A stretch of 64,000 nt of DNA from Flavobacterium soli DSM 19725 (GTDB taxonomy: Bacteria; Bacteroidota; Bacteroidia; Flavobacteriales; Flavobacteriaceae): positions 186,001 through 250,000 of the forward strand of contig NZ_AUGO01000003.1 of the NCBI RefSeq assembly GCF_000422705.1, in the 5' to 3' direction. The notes beneath the pieces were generated by a model, which saw nothing but the letters and a program-made list of their open reading frames with translations, did not search any database and had not been told where the DNA came from. Below are positions 9,368-16,668 of the stretch, in pieces (the first letter of the stretch is position 1; every line of letters starts with the position of its first letter). The position numbers and the translations under genes were made by a program.

Positions 9368-9936
9368 GTATAAAAAATATCATTCAATCGGAAACAAATT
9401 TAAACTCAACAAGGAGCAATCAAATAAAAACTCTTGTTAGACATATTGCAGCCAACAACAGCATTCATGCTCAAAGGGTTGCTGCTTTATCACAACAAAA
9501 AATAATATTTTGCGTAGGCGATAATCGAATTACAGACTTGGGACAGTTCAATATTCAGAATGATATTAACGAACGTTTTAAAACCAGAAACCCAAAATTC
9601 AAAGCAAGTTATTATGAAATTTGGGATAAAATTCCATCTTCTCGAACAGACTACTCTTTAAACAGAATCTATTTTCATTTATACAGTGTTGAAAACAGAG
9701 AAGATAAGGAATATATACTACTTCATACCGATCCGAAAGATACTGACTTGACGCACGGTAACTACAAAAGAAGTCCACACCTACATATAAAGCAATCATG
9801 TGATGACATTATTCCTCATGCACATTTTGCTTTAAATATTAATGATTACGATTTAGCACTTTCTTCATTAGAAGAAATAAATAAATGCTTTCAAAATCAT
9901 ATTAAAATGTTAGCACATCAAATATTGAAGATATAA
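9364..9936 (+). CDS. Unknown protein coupled to the methyltransferase
   Basis: A 190-residue protein with no family I recognise. Its ATG overlaps the methyltransferase stop codon (ATGA), so translation is coupled and the products probably act together. It has no signal peptide or membrane segment. The C-terminal half has a striking histidine cluster: H121 in HTDPKD, H131, then SPHLHIK (H139, H141) and PHAHFALN (H152, H154). These could form a metal or nucleolytic site. It might be a restriction nuclease, a specificity or inhibitor subunit, or an antitoxin-like partner. None of these can be chosen from sequence alone. Base composition is as AT-rich as its partner. Confidence 0.75.
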   Translation: MSIKNIIQSETNLNSTRSNQIKTLVRHIAANNSIHAQRVAALSQQKIIFCVGDNRITDLGQFNIQNDINERFKTRNPKFKASYYEIWDKIPSSRTDYSLNRIYFHLYSVENREDKEYILLHTDPKDTDLTHGNYKRSPHLHIKQSCDDIIPHAHFALNINDYDLALSSLEEINKCFQNHIKMLAHQILKI

Positions 9937-10074
9937 ATAACACTAAGAATTGCTATTAGAAATCACAAATTAATTTTATACAAATCTCATTATGCAGACG
10001 ATTTTGTTTGTTATTGTCCCTTAATCCCTAACCCAGAAATTCTAATAGATATCTTATATAAAAAGACATAAACT

Positions 10075-10119
10075 CATGTGCCCTTGGTTCTCCCGAAACT
10101 TCGGGACTGGAGGTACCAC
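10075..10119 (+). pseudogene. Decayed tRNA-Phe 3' fragment (att-like scar)
   Basis: It aligns with tRNA-Phe from the 3' side of the anticodon stem: CATGTG, then CCCTTGGTTC (one transposed base pair relative to TCCCTGGTTC), then CTGGAGGTACCAC, identical to the tRNA end. A 16-bp palindrome interrupts the T loop. There is no acceptor 5' strand, D arm or anticodon, so it cannot be a functional tRNA. Confidence 0.8.
10091..10106. repeat. 16-bp palindrome TCCCGAAACTTCGGGA, copy 1
   Basis: A perfect inverted repeat, six bases per arm around AACT, lies inside the T-loop position of the decayed tRNA fragment. The identical 16-mer recurs 42 bp downstream. Confidence 0.85.
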
Positions 10120-10132
10120 AAAACTCGAATAG

Positions 10133-10161
10133 TCCCGAAACTTCGGGATTCGTTTTTTTTT
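10133..10161. terminator. 16-bp palindrome copy 2 with T run
   Basis: The same TCCCGAAACTTCGGGA lies where the functional tRNA terminator has its loop (AGCAAT). It is embedded in the remains of the CTCGAAT/ATTCG stem and followed by ten T residues. It probably still works as a terminator, for the islet genes on the plus strand. Confidence 0.6.
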
Positions 10162-10184
10162 GTTTTTAACAGCTTTTTGGAGAA

Positions 10185-10991
10185 TTATAAAACGTTATAA
10201 AAATTATATTCAAATCGCACCACAAAACCATTTGGAGCCGTTCGTAACATTTCACTATACAGCTCATGACGGTAGCCTAAATCAATTCTTGCCCGGCTTT
10301 TGATGATAAATTGAACTGATGGAGCGATGTCCAAATAGGATTTTCCATTTTCGTTCAGGCGTTGTCCTAAAAACTCAAGCATCAAATTAAAATTGGTTTG
10401 ATCATAGCTTGTGTATTTTTTTGGAAGCATTAATTTTCCAACAGAAAAAGTATAATTCATCGCTGAACTTGACCATTCATCAGGAAATTCATAACTGCTA
10501 TTGTTCATCGCTTGCTCGAAACTCAAGGAGGAACTCAAAGCTACTTTATGAAGCAATTGTGTGGCAATGATTCCACCTTCAAAACCCGAATTATGCCCGA
10601 CAGTTTCAATTTCTTCCTGATGAATATCCGAATTATTGTAGCTCATTCTTCCATAAGCAGCCATGCGGAAATGTTTTTTCACTTCATCATTGTTCAGGAA
10701 TTTATATTGAGCATAAATTCCGCCACCTTCAGAAACATAACCCGTTTCCCGATTACTGATATAAGCCTGGGCCTGAACCATCAATTTGCTCGAAATCCCA
10801 TACCGAACTTCAGGCATAAAATGTATGTTTGTTCCGCTTTCGAATTTTTCCTTGTAAAAAGACGACATCAGCCTTGCACTTAAAAGATTTGCTGGAATGT
10901 TACTCGCTGGTTCGGTAAAAACATAGAGTTCTTGGGCTTCAACTTTACTCCCGAAAATAAAAATCATCAGTATTATTATTGCTTTTTTCAT
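10185..10991 (-). CDS. Putative outer-membrane beta-barrel of a copper-handling cluster
   Basis: A 268-residue protein with a signal peptide (MKKAIIILMIFIFGSKVEAQ). The body is barrel-like, with amphipathic strands rich in Tyr, Phe, Ser and Gly. It ends in FVVRFEYNFYNVL, a terminal beta-strand pattern. The ATG at 10991 is preferred over the upstream one at 11036 because the longer form would overlap the preceding HMA gene and bury the signal peptide. It is the last gene of a minus-strand run of HMA and HYC_CC_PP genes with a 10-bp gap, so an export or sensing role in metal (copper) handling is possible but inferred. Confidence 0.7.
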   Translation of the reverse strand: MKKAIIILMIFIFGSKVEAQELYVFTEPASNIPANLLSARLMSSFYKEKFESGTNIHFMPEVRYGISSKLMVQAQAYISNRETGYVSEGGGIYAQYKFLNNDEVKKHFRMAAYGRMSYNNSDIHQEEIETVGHNSGFEGGIIATQLLHKVALSSSLSFEQAMNNSSYEFPDEWSSSAMNYTFSVGKLMLPKKYTSYDQTNFNLMLEFLGQRLNENGKSYLDIAPSVQFIIKSRARIDLGYRHELYSEMLRTAPNGFVVRFEYNFYNVL

Positions 10992-11001
10992 CCGAAAGAA
11001 A

Positions 11002-11496
11002 TTAAAAAGTGACGTTATAAATTCTTTTATCGCCACTTGGTTCTAACCTGCTTTTAAGTTTTTTGAATTCTTTTGGAGAAATAAAATCCTTATCCACAAT
11101 TCTGAACTCAACATCGCCATCTAGTACTTTATCTTTTATGTTTACGAAATAAAATGTTTTATCTCCTATTTCTGTTTTTTGCTGATTTTGAACTTTTAGA
11201 TTATTCACATTCATGACAAACTTCAAACTTGCAACAGAAAATCCAGCCTTTTCAACCGCTTTTTGCAAGGCATCCAAATCGACTTCTTGATTGGTTTTAA
11301 ATTTAATATTGAAAGTAGAAGTTTCAACATCACTGTCAACTTCCTCGATAAACGAGATGGTTTTCAATGATTTGTAGATAGAATTACTGCACATGCTACA
11401 CGTTAGTCCGCTTGCCTGAAGACTGGCACTTTTTATTTGCCCGATTCCTAAAATAGGAAGTAGCATCATTAGTATGATTAAAATTATTTTTTTCAT
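11002..11496 (-). CDS. Secreted heavy-metal-associated (HMA) domain protein
   Basis: A 164-residue protein: signal peptide (about 1-20), then an HMA ferredoxin-like domain with the metal-binding loop GLTCSMCSNSI (Cys33, Cys36) and the usual VEKAGF-type second half. A C-terminal extension of about 65 residues has no recognised domain. HMA domains bind Cu(I) or similar soft metals. The N-terminal hydrophobic leader places it in the periplasm or envelope. The start at 11496 is chosen because it begins directly with the MKK signal sequence. It is 10 bp upstream of the beta-barrel gene and probably cotranscribed with it. Confidence 0.82.
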   Translation of the reverse strand: MKKIILIILMMLLPILGIGQIKSASLQASGLTCSMCSNSIYKSLKTISFIEEVDSDVETSTFNIKFKTNQEVDLDALQKAVEKAGFSVASLKFVMNVNNLKVQNQQKTEIGDKTFYFVNIKDKVLDGDVEFRIVDKDFISPKEFKKLKSRLEPSGDKRIYNVTF

Positions 11497-11575
11497 TTTG
11501 AATATAGATTGAAGCACGACGACGGATCATCGTGCTTGTTAGTAACAAATTAGTTCGAAATTATTCTGGAGAATT

Positions 11576-11932
11576 TTATTTGGTAGTTTTTGCTGGACGT
11601 TCATATTGGCAACAACCGTGCAAAGCATCATACACTTCATCTTTAGCCGTGTACTTGTCACTGTCATAACCTGCATCTGCTACTTTTTTGAGGATTGCGT
11701 CTTGCGAAGTTTTTTTTGTGTCATACGTTATGGTAAGCATTGCGGTTTCGACATTCCAATCAGCCTTTGAAATTCCTTTTTCGTTTGCAGCCGTTTCAAT
11801 TTTCTTTTTGCACATCCCACAATTGCCGTATACTTTTACTGTTTCGGTTTTTGCATTTTTAATTTGTGCTTCGCAACTAGTCAAGGAGAATACAACCATT
11901 ATTCCCATTAGTATTTTATTGAATGTTTTCAT
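11576..11932 (-). CDS. HMA-domain lipoprotein (copper chaperone-like)
   Basis: A 118-residue protein. The signal sequence ends in the lipobox LTSC (Cys20), so it is likely lipid-anchored. The HMA domain follows with the loop GNCGMCKKKIE (Cys38, Cys41), in which the usual Met before the first Cys is replaced. The second half reads DAILKKVADAGYDSDKY, as expected. The C-terminal tail has HGCCQYE, an extra vicinal cysteine pair. Likely role: binding of periplasmic copper or another soft metal. It is part of the minus-strand metal cluster with two other HMA proteins of different loop chemistry. Confidence 0.85.
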   Translation of the reverse strand: MKTFNKILMGIMVVFSLTSCEAQIKNAKTETVKVYGNCGMCKKKIETAANEKGISKADWNVETAMLTITYDTKKTSQDAILKKVADAGYDSDKYTAKDEVYDALHGCCQYERPAKTTK

Positions 11933-12028
11933 TTTGATCTATTTTAGGATTTAATTTTAGAAATGTGTAAATACACGAATAATCCGTTCTGCAACTGGTG
12001 CATCGGATTTCAAATTAAAACTGTAAAA

Positions 12029-12418
12029 TCAAATTCTGAAAACGCTGTTCAGCAAATAAAGGGGTTCCCGATAGAGATTGGGGGGATGAAAAATTGAATA
12101 ATTAATCCTGTCTATGCTTTTATAAGCAATAGGATTTTGAAAAACAAAAGGCTTTTCAATTTGAAGAACAAAAGCATTACTGAATTTTTGAGAAAATAAT
12201 TCTGCTTTTTGCTGACTGTCGTCTATTTTAAAGGTTTGCTGTTTATCTTCACAACAGCCTTTTTTCATTTTATTTGGAGAACAGAAACACTTCTTTTTCT
12301 CCGATAATTGATGTGACACCGAAACCAATTCGCCTCCACAATAATGCATTGAAACATTGACTCCAATTGCTGGAATCACGTACAAGAACATTAATAAGAT
12401 TGCGAAAAACCTTTTCAT
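12029..12418 (-). CDS. HYC_CC_PP family protein
   Basis: A 129-residue secreted protein that carries the three motifs naming this Bacteroidota family: HYC (25-27) just after the signal segment, a CC pair (55-56) in KKGCCEDK preceded by CFC, and FHPPNLYR near the C terminus. The function is not established. Family members usually sit beside heavy-metal genes, as here between two HMA proteins, and the histidine and cysteine content fits metal binding. A Met two codons upstream is an equally possible start. Confidence 0.8.
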   Translation of the reverse strand: MKRFFAILLMFLYVIPAIGVNVSMHYCGGELVSVSHQLSEKKKCFCSPNKMKKGCCEDKQQTFKIDDSQQKAELFSQKFSNAFVLQIEKPFVFQNPIAYKSIDRINYSIFHPPNLYREPLYLLNSVFRI

Positions 12419-12482
12419 TATCAACTAATTATTGAGCAAAATTACACAAATCAGAATATATTTTTACTTAAATTGAGTTAAA

Positions 12483-12839
12483 TTACTTTTTACAGCAATT
12501 ATCAAGTCCCTCATAGGCAACTTCATCTGCTTTAAAATCATCGGCATCATATCCAAGCTTGGTGATGGCTGTTTTTATTTTTAGCAAATCGGTCTTTTTT
12601 GTATTGTACACTACCTCGATATTCATTTCCTTTTCATCAAGTGTCACCATCTGAATTCCTTTTTCACGAAGCAATACTTTCTGAAATCTTTCACCACAAG
12701 TTTCGCATTTTGCACAATGGTTGCAATAAATATTGGTTTTGATGATTGCTCTTTCAACCGCTTTTTGCTTTTGTGAAAATGCATTTCCAGAGCACACAAT
12801 AAGAGTGAATATCAATAAAAATTGCTTTAGAATCTTCAT
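12483..12839 (-). CDS. Secreted HMA-like protein with CxxCxxCxxC loop
   Basis: A 118-residue protein with a signal peptide (about 1-22) and an HMA-type beta-alpha-beta domain. The second half (LLKIKTAITKLGYDADDF) matches the family well. The metal loop is unusual: four cysteines at 39, 42, 45 and 48 in a CxxCxxCxxC series, where a typical HMA has one CxxC pair. The C terminus ends LDNCCKK, another vicinal pair. It is the first gene of the minus-strand metal cluster, with its own -33/-7 promoter immediately upstream and divergent from ctaB. Confidence 0.82.
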   Translation of the reverse strand: MKILKQFLLIFTLIVCSGNAFSQKQKAVERAIIKTNIYCNHCAKCETCGERFQKVLLREKGIQMVTLDEKEMNIEVVYNTKKTDLLKIKTAITKLGYDADDFKADEVAYEGLDNCCKK

Positions 12840-12861
12840 ATTTTATCGTTTTGTTTGTTCG

Positions 12862-12893
12862 CAAATATAAGAATTCATTTCACTTTACGTCAA
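12862..12893 (-). promoter_or_regulatory. Promoter of the metal-handling cluster
   Basis: On the minus strand, TTG (12891-12893) and TATATTTG (12862-12869) are separated by 21 bp, a good fit to the Flavobacterium TTG / TAnnTTTG consensus. It ends 22 bp before the start codon of the first HMA gene. Confidence 0.7.
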
Positions 12894-12940
12894 CCTCAAC
12901 AAATTCAAGTATTAAAATATATATTTTGTGATTTCTTTTT

Positions 12941-12971
12941 TTGCCAGTTCACATTTGAAAAAGTATCTTTG
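12941..12971 (+). promoter_or_regulatory. Promoter of the ctaB-cytochrome oxidase operon
   Basis: TTG at 12941-12943 and TATCTTTG at 12964-12971 with a 20-bp spacer match the Bacteroidota housekeeping promoter exactly. The ctaB ATG follows 20 bp later. It is back-to-back with, but does not overlap, the metal-cluster promoter. Confidence 0.8.
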
Positions 12972-12991
12972 CAAAAGTTTTAAAAAACCAA

Positions 12992-13903
12992 ATGAAAGCC
13001 TTGAACGCTACTCAAAATACACTTTCGCTTAAATCTATTTTTACTGATTTCAAAGAAATCACTAAAGCAGGTTTGGCTGTTAGCGTTGTTTTTTCGTCTT
13101 TGGCGGGTTATCTTCTTGGAGTTTTTGATTTTAATGCTTCAAGCTGGACGACTTTAATAATGCTTGCCGTAGGCGGTTATTGCATGGTAGGAGCCTCGAA
13201 TGCTTTCAATCAGATCATAGAAAAAGACCTCGACAAGTTAATGGATCGAACCAAAAACCGTCCTATTCCTGCCGAAAGAATGTCTACAACCACGGCATTT
13301 ATTATCGCGTGTCTTTTAACCATTATCGGACTTACCATTTTATACAACATCAACCCAAAAACAGCAATGTTTGGAGCGGTTTCGATATTTCTTTACACAA
13401 GTGCTTATACGCCACTGAAAACCGTGACTTCGTTATCAGTTTTTGTTGGAGCGATTCCTGGAGCGATTCCGTTTATGCTAGGTTGGGTTGCTGCTACAGA
13501 TGATTTCGGAATTGAAGCTGGAACCTTATTCCTTATTCAATTTTTCTGGCAATTTCCTCATTTTTGGTCCATCGGATGGTTTTTATATGAAGATTATGAA
13601 AAGGCTGGATTCTTTATGCTTCCAACAGGAAAAAAAGATAAAACTACAGCTTTACAAACCATTTTATATACCGTTTGGCTAATTGGAGCTTCCTTACTTC
13701 CTGTTTTAGGCTATACCGGACGATTATATTTGACACCAATTGCTGCAATAATTGTATTTTTGCTAGGAATTTGGATGTTAGTATATGCTGTAAAGCTATA
13801 CAATTCCAGAACCGCAAAAGCAGCAAAAACATTGATGCTTGTGAGTGTTTCCTATATTACCCTATTACAAATTGTTTATATTCTAGATAAATTTTTACGA
13901 TAA
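12992..13903 (+). CDS. ctaB: Protoheme IX farnesyltransferase (heme O synthase)
   Basis: A 303-residue UbiA-superfamily membrane enzyme that attaches a farnesyl group to heme B, making heme O for cytochrome oxidase. It shows about nine hydrophobic helices. The first Asp-rich motif is NAFNQIIEKDLDKLMDRT, followed by KNRPIPAERM. The family-typical PHFWSIGWFLYEDYEKAG segment forms the second half. It opens the plus-strand cytochrome oxidase operon, with 2 bp to the next gene. The position beside oxidase subunits and SCO supports heme O synthesis over quinone prenylation. Confidence 0.93.
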   Translation: MKALNATQNTLSLKSIFTDFKEITKAGLAVSVVFSSLAGYLLGVFDFNASSWTTLIMLAVGGYCMVGASNAFNQIIEKDLDKLMDRTKNRPIPAERMSTTTAFIIACLLTIIGLTILYNINPKTAMFGAVSIFLYTSAYTPLKTVTSLSVFVGAIPGAIPFMLGWVAATDDFGIEAGTLFLIQFFWQFPHFWSIGWFLYEDYEKAGFFMLPTGKKDKTTALQTILYTVWLIGASLLPVLGYTGRLYLTPIAAIIVFLLGIWMLVYAVKLYNSRTAKAAKTLMLVSVSYITLLQIVYILDKFLR

Positions 13904-13905
13904 TT

Positions 13906-14484
13906 ATGCAAATGACATTTCAAGAACATAAAGACAAAAATGCTCGTTCAAAAAAACTGCTTTTGTGGTTTGCAATGATTAGCATGATAATGGTTTTCGC
14001 AGGATTGACAAGTGCCTATGTTGTAAGCAAATCAAGAGCCGACTGGAAAAGTTTTGAATTACCATCAGCATTTGTTTTAAGTACAGCAGTTATATTGTTG
14101 AGCAGCCTTACTTTTCATTTGGCAAAAAAAGCAATAGAAAAAGACAAAAGAAGCCAAACAACTGGACTACTTTTAGCAACCTTGGCTTTGGGAATTTTAT
14201 TTGTAATCCTTCAATTTGAAGGATTTAAAGAATTGATCAAAATAGGACTATACCCAACAGGACCAACAAGTACTGTGACAACTTCTTTCTTATATGTAGT
14301 TGTTGTGGTACACCTTGCCCACTTGGCAGGAGGATTACTTTCTATTTTAGTTGTAATTTATAATCATTTTAAACAAAAATACAAATCAGGTCAAACCCTT
14401 GGATTAGAGCTAGGTGCGATGTTTTGGCACTTTCTCGATTTTCTATGGCTGTATTTGTTTTTATTTTTATATTTCTTTAAATAA
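13906..14484 (+). CDS. Cytochrome c oxidase subunit III family protein (short)
   Basis: A 192-residue membrane protein with five hydrophobic helices, the length of the five-helix CyoC-type subunit III. The C-terminal half has the subunit III signature VVVHLAHLAGG and a final FWHFLDFLWLYLFLFLYF helix. It lies between ctaB and a longer subunit III gene, an arrangement usual in Flavobacteria. A second Met at codon 3 could be the true start. The role is stabilisation and proton supply of a heme-copper oxidase whose subunits I and II are not in this window. Confidence 0.85.
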   Translation: MQMTFQEHKDKNARSKKLLLWFAMISMIMVFAGLTSAYVVSKSRADWKSFELPSAFVLSTAVILLSSLTFHLAKKAIEKDKRSQTTGLLLATLALGILFVILQFEGFKELIKIGLYPTGPTSTVTTSFLYVVVVVHLAHLAGGLLSILVVIYNHFKQKYKSGQTLGLELGAMFWHFLDFLWLYLFLFLYFFK

Positions 14485-14526
14485 GAAAAAAACGTAAATT
14501 TGGGAACTTTTTAACGAATTAATTTT

Positions 14527-15558
14527 ATGGGAACGACAGTTACTACTGCAAAAAGCGAAGGTACAACTTGGGGTGGCGGAAATGAGCCAATGGGAGCCAG
14601 CTACGGTAAATTGATGATGTGGTTTTTCATCGTATCGGATGCTTTAACCTTTTCTGGATTTCTTGCCGCATATGGTTTTTCTAGATTTAAATTTATAGAA
14701 ACTTGGCCTTTGCCAGACGAAGTTTTTAATCACTTTCCTTTTATGCATGGCGTTAATGCACCAATGTATTATGTGGCATTAATGACATTTATTTTGATCT
14801 TTTCATCTGTAACCATGGTTTTGGCAGTTGATGCTGGACATCATTTAAAGAAAAGCAAAGTGGCTTTTTATATGTTCCTTACCATCATTGGTGGTTTGAT
14901 ATTCGTTGGATCTCAGGCTTGGGAGTGGAAAAACTTCATCAAGGGAGAGTATGGTGCCATCGAAACCAAAGGCGGAAGTCTTTTACAATTTGTTGACAAT
15001 ACGGGAAAAAGAGTAAAACTTGAAGAATTTGCAGCAATTTTACCAGAAGACAGAGTTCAAGATACTAGAGACAAAGGCGTTTGGTTTTCTAGCGAAGGTT
15101 CTTTACCAACGTATTCCGTTGCAGAAGTTCAAGCGGGTTTCAAAGCACATCCTGAATTGTTAATTAGAACAGAGGTGATTTATGAAGGATCGAAAGAACA
15201 AAAAGCAGATAAAAAACTTCACCCTACATTAAACAGCAAGAAAAAACAAAAATCCATTCTTACAAGAGAAGAATCAGAAGCAATGTTAGCTAACGCTCAT
15301 TATGTTGTGGAAGGAGCTAATCTGACAAGAAACGAATACGGAAGCAAATTGTTTGCCGATTTCTTCTTCTTTATAACAGGTTTCCACGGTTTCCACGTAT
15401 TTTCTGGAGTTGTAATCAATATCATTATTTTCTTTAATGTAATTCTTGGAACTTATGAAAAAAGAAGAAGCTACGAAATGGTAGAAAAAGTTGGACTTTA
15501 CTGGCACTTCGTGGATTTAGTTTGGGTATTTGTATTCACATTCTTCTATTTAGTTTAA
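14527..15558 (+). CDS. Cytochrome c oxidase subunit III with large loop insertion
   Basis: A 343-residue subunit III paralogue. Helices in the N-terminal 140 residues and the C-terminal 75 (FITGFHGFHVFSG, YWHFVDLVWVFVFTFFYL) are clearly subunit III. Between them sits a hydrophilic insertion of roughly 130 residues (about 140-270), charged and Lys/Glu-rich, that normal subunit III lacks. It follows the short subunit III gene and precedes the subunit IV gene by 20 bp. The insert function is unknown; similar long forms occur in Bacteroidota oxidases. Confidence 0.88.
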   Translation: MGTTVTTAKSEGTTWGGGNEPMGASYGKLMMWFFIVSDALTFSGFLAAYGFSRFKFIETWPLPDEVFNHFPFMHGVNAPMYYVALMTFILIFSSVTMVLAVDAGHHLKKSKVAFYMFLTIIGGLIFVGSQAWEWKNFIKGEYGAIETKGGSLLQFVDNTGKRVKLEEFAAILPEDRVQDTRDKGVWFSSEGSLPTYSVAEVQAGFKAHPELLIRTEVIYEGSKEQKADKKLHPTLNSKKKQKSILTREESEAMLANAHYVVEGANLTRNEYGSKLFADFFFFITGFHGFHVFSGVVINIIIFFNVILGTYEKRRSYEMVEKVGLYWHFVDLVWVFVFTFFYLV

Positions 15559-15578
15559 TTTCAAAAAAGTAAATTATT

Positions 15579-15929
15579 ATGTCACACGAACACGTTTCTA
15601 ATACAAAAAGAATTTGGATGGTTTTTGGATTATTATCTGTAGTAACAACTGTAGAGGTAATTCTTGGTATCCTAAAACCAGAAGCATTGCACATGAACAA
15701 TTTCTTGTCAATGAATTTATTAAATTGGATTTTCATCATCTTGACAATTTATAAAGCATATTATATTGTTTGGGCATTTATGCACATGGAAGGCGAAAAA
15801 TCAAGCCTAAGATGGTCCGTTGTTGCACCATTAATCTTTTTAGTTTTATACCTAGTTTTCATCCTTTTGGTTGAAGCCGATTATATTTACGAGGTTTTTA
15901 AAAATGCCACTATCAAATGGAATTTTTAA
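15579..15929 (+). CDS. Cytochrome c oxidase subunit IV (prokaryotic type)
   Basis: A 116-residue protein with three hydrophobic helices, matching the small COX4_pro/CyoD-like subunit. Characteristic stretches are SVVTTVEVILGIL in helix 1 and YIVWAFMHMEGE between helices 2 and 3. It is the last gene before a strong terminator and is separated from the subunit III gene by 20 bp. It probably assists oxidase assembly. Confidence 0.85.
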   Translation: MSHEHVSNTKRIWMVFGLLSVVTTVEVILGILKPEALHMNNFLSMNLLNWIFIILTIYKAYYIVWAFMHMEGEKSSLRWSVVAPLIFLVLYLVFILLVEADYIYEVFKNATIKWNF

Positions 15930-15945
15930 CATCATATTAATTCAC

Positions 15946-15980
15946 AAAAAAAGGGACGCTTTGCGTTCCTTTTTTTATTT
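15946..15980 (+). terminator. Terminator after the oxidase subunit genes
   Basis: A 14-bp stem, seven A-T pairs plus GGGACGC/GCGTTCC with one G-T wobble, has a TTT loop and a T-rich tail. It separates oxidase subunit IV from the Sco-like gene, so the downstream genes probably have partial read-through or their own promoter. Confidence 0.75.
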
Positions 15981-16007
15981 TTGCACTACAATAATTTCAA
16001 ATCCAAG

Positions 16008-16655
16008 ATGAAAAAAAATCTAGTTCTTTTTTCGCTGTTTGTTTTGCCAATCGTAGCCTATATATTTTTTGCTTCTGGAGTAAATACTTTTTCAACATTG
16101 CCAACCTTGACTCCAAAAATTCAAGATCTTGGAAATTGGAAATCGCTTACGGGAGAAAAAGTAACATTGGACAAAAAGATTACCATTCTAGGATTTTCAG
16201 GCGCTGAACTTTTAAAAAATAGAGGCAACTATTTTAATCTGAACCAAAAAATCTACCAACGTTACCACAAATTCAATGATTTGCAATTTGTAGTAGTTTG
16301 CCCAATCGGAACAGAAAAAGACGCCATTTATATTCTTGACAAATTAGGCGAAATTACGGATGTCGCACAATGGAAATTCGTTTTTGCAAAGCCACAGGAA
16401 ATACAAGCCTATTACAACCAATTACAATTAAGAGAAAAGCTAGACGAACATCTTGGAACTGCAAATGTGTATATCGTTGACAAGGAAAGAAACTTGAGAG
16501 GACGAAAAGTGCAGGATGAAAAAGAATATAAAGAAGGTTACAGCACATTTCACATTTCGGAATTAAGCAATGAAATGCTGGATGATTTCAAGATCATTCT
16601 TTATGAATACCGTGCCGCTTTGAAGAAGAACAACAACGCTTCAAGAAAAATTTAA
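16008..16655 (+). CDS. Sco/thioredoxin-fold membrane protein lacking the Cys pair
   Basis: A 215-residue protein with one N-terminal anchor (about 1-22) and a periplasmic domain of thioredoxin-like organisation. KKITILGFSGAELLKNRGNYF stands where SCO proteins have their strand plus CxxxC, and LQFVVVCPIGTEKDA and ANVYIVDKERNLRGR follow as later strands. The CxxxC pair is absent, and only one Cys remains. It lies directly before a genuine SCO gene. I read it as a redox-dead SCO paralogue that may scaffold copper delivery. The start at 16008 is preferred over a TTG at 15981 that falls in the preceding terminator/promoter region. Confidence 0.65.
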   Translation: MKKNLVLFSLFVLPIVAYIFFASGVNTFSTLPTLTPKIQDLGNWKSLTGEKVTLDKKITILGFSGAELLKNRGNYFNLNQKIYQRYHKFNDLQFVVVCPIGTEKDAIYILDKLGEITDVAQWKFVFAKPQEIQAYYNQLQLREKLDEHLGTANVYIVDKERNLRGRKVQDEKEYKEGYSTFHISELSNEMLDDFKIILYEYRAALKKNNNASRKI

Positions 16656-16668
16656 TACTTCACTTATT

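Larger units (their letters stand above)
6468..10119. mobile_element. Integration islet at the tRNA-Phe 3' end
   Basis: A perfect 13-bp direct repeat (CTGGAGGTACCAC) at 6468-6480 and 10107-10119 bounds the segment. Flanking similarity continues leftwards into the T arm and anticodon-stem side, and rightwards through the tRNA terminator to a shared 18-base TTTTTTG...AACAGC tract. Between the repeats lie only two genes, both very AT-rich compared with their neighbours: a DNA methyltransferase-type protein and an unknown partner. No integrase, transposase or relaxase is present. The layout fits an element inserted at the tRNA 3' end that restored the tRNA and displaced the old end to the right. 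The mechanism is inferred; the repeat is directly visible. Confidence 0.75.

Noticed and set aside
10075..10119. Second tRNA gene
   Set aside because: Only the 3' third is present, and its T loop is broken by a palindrome.
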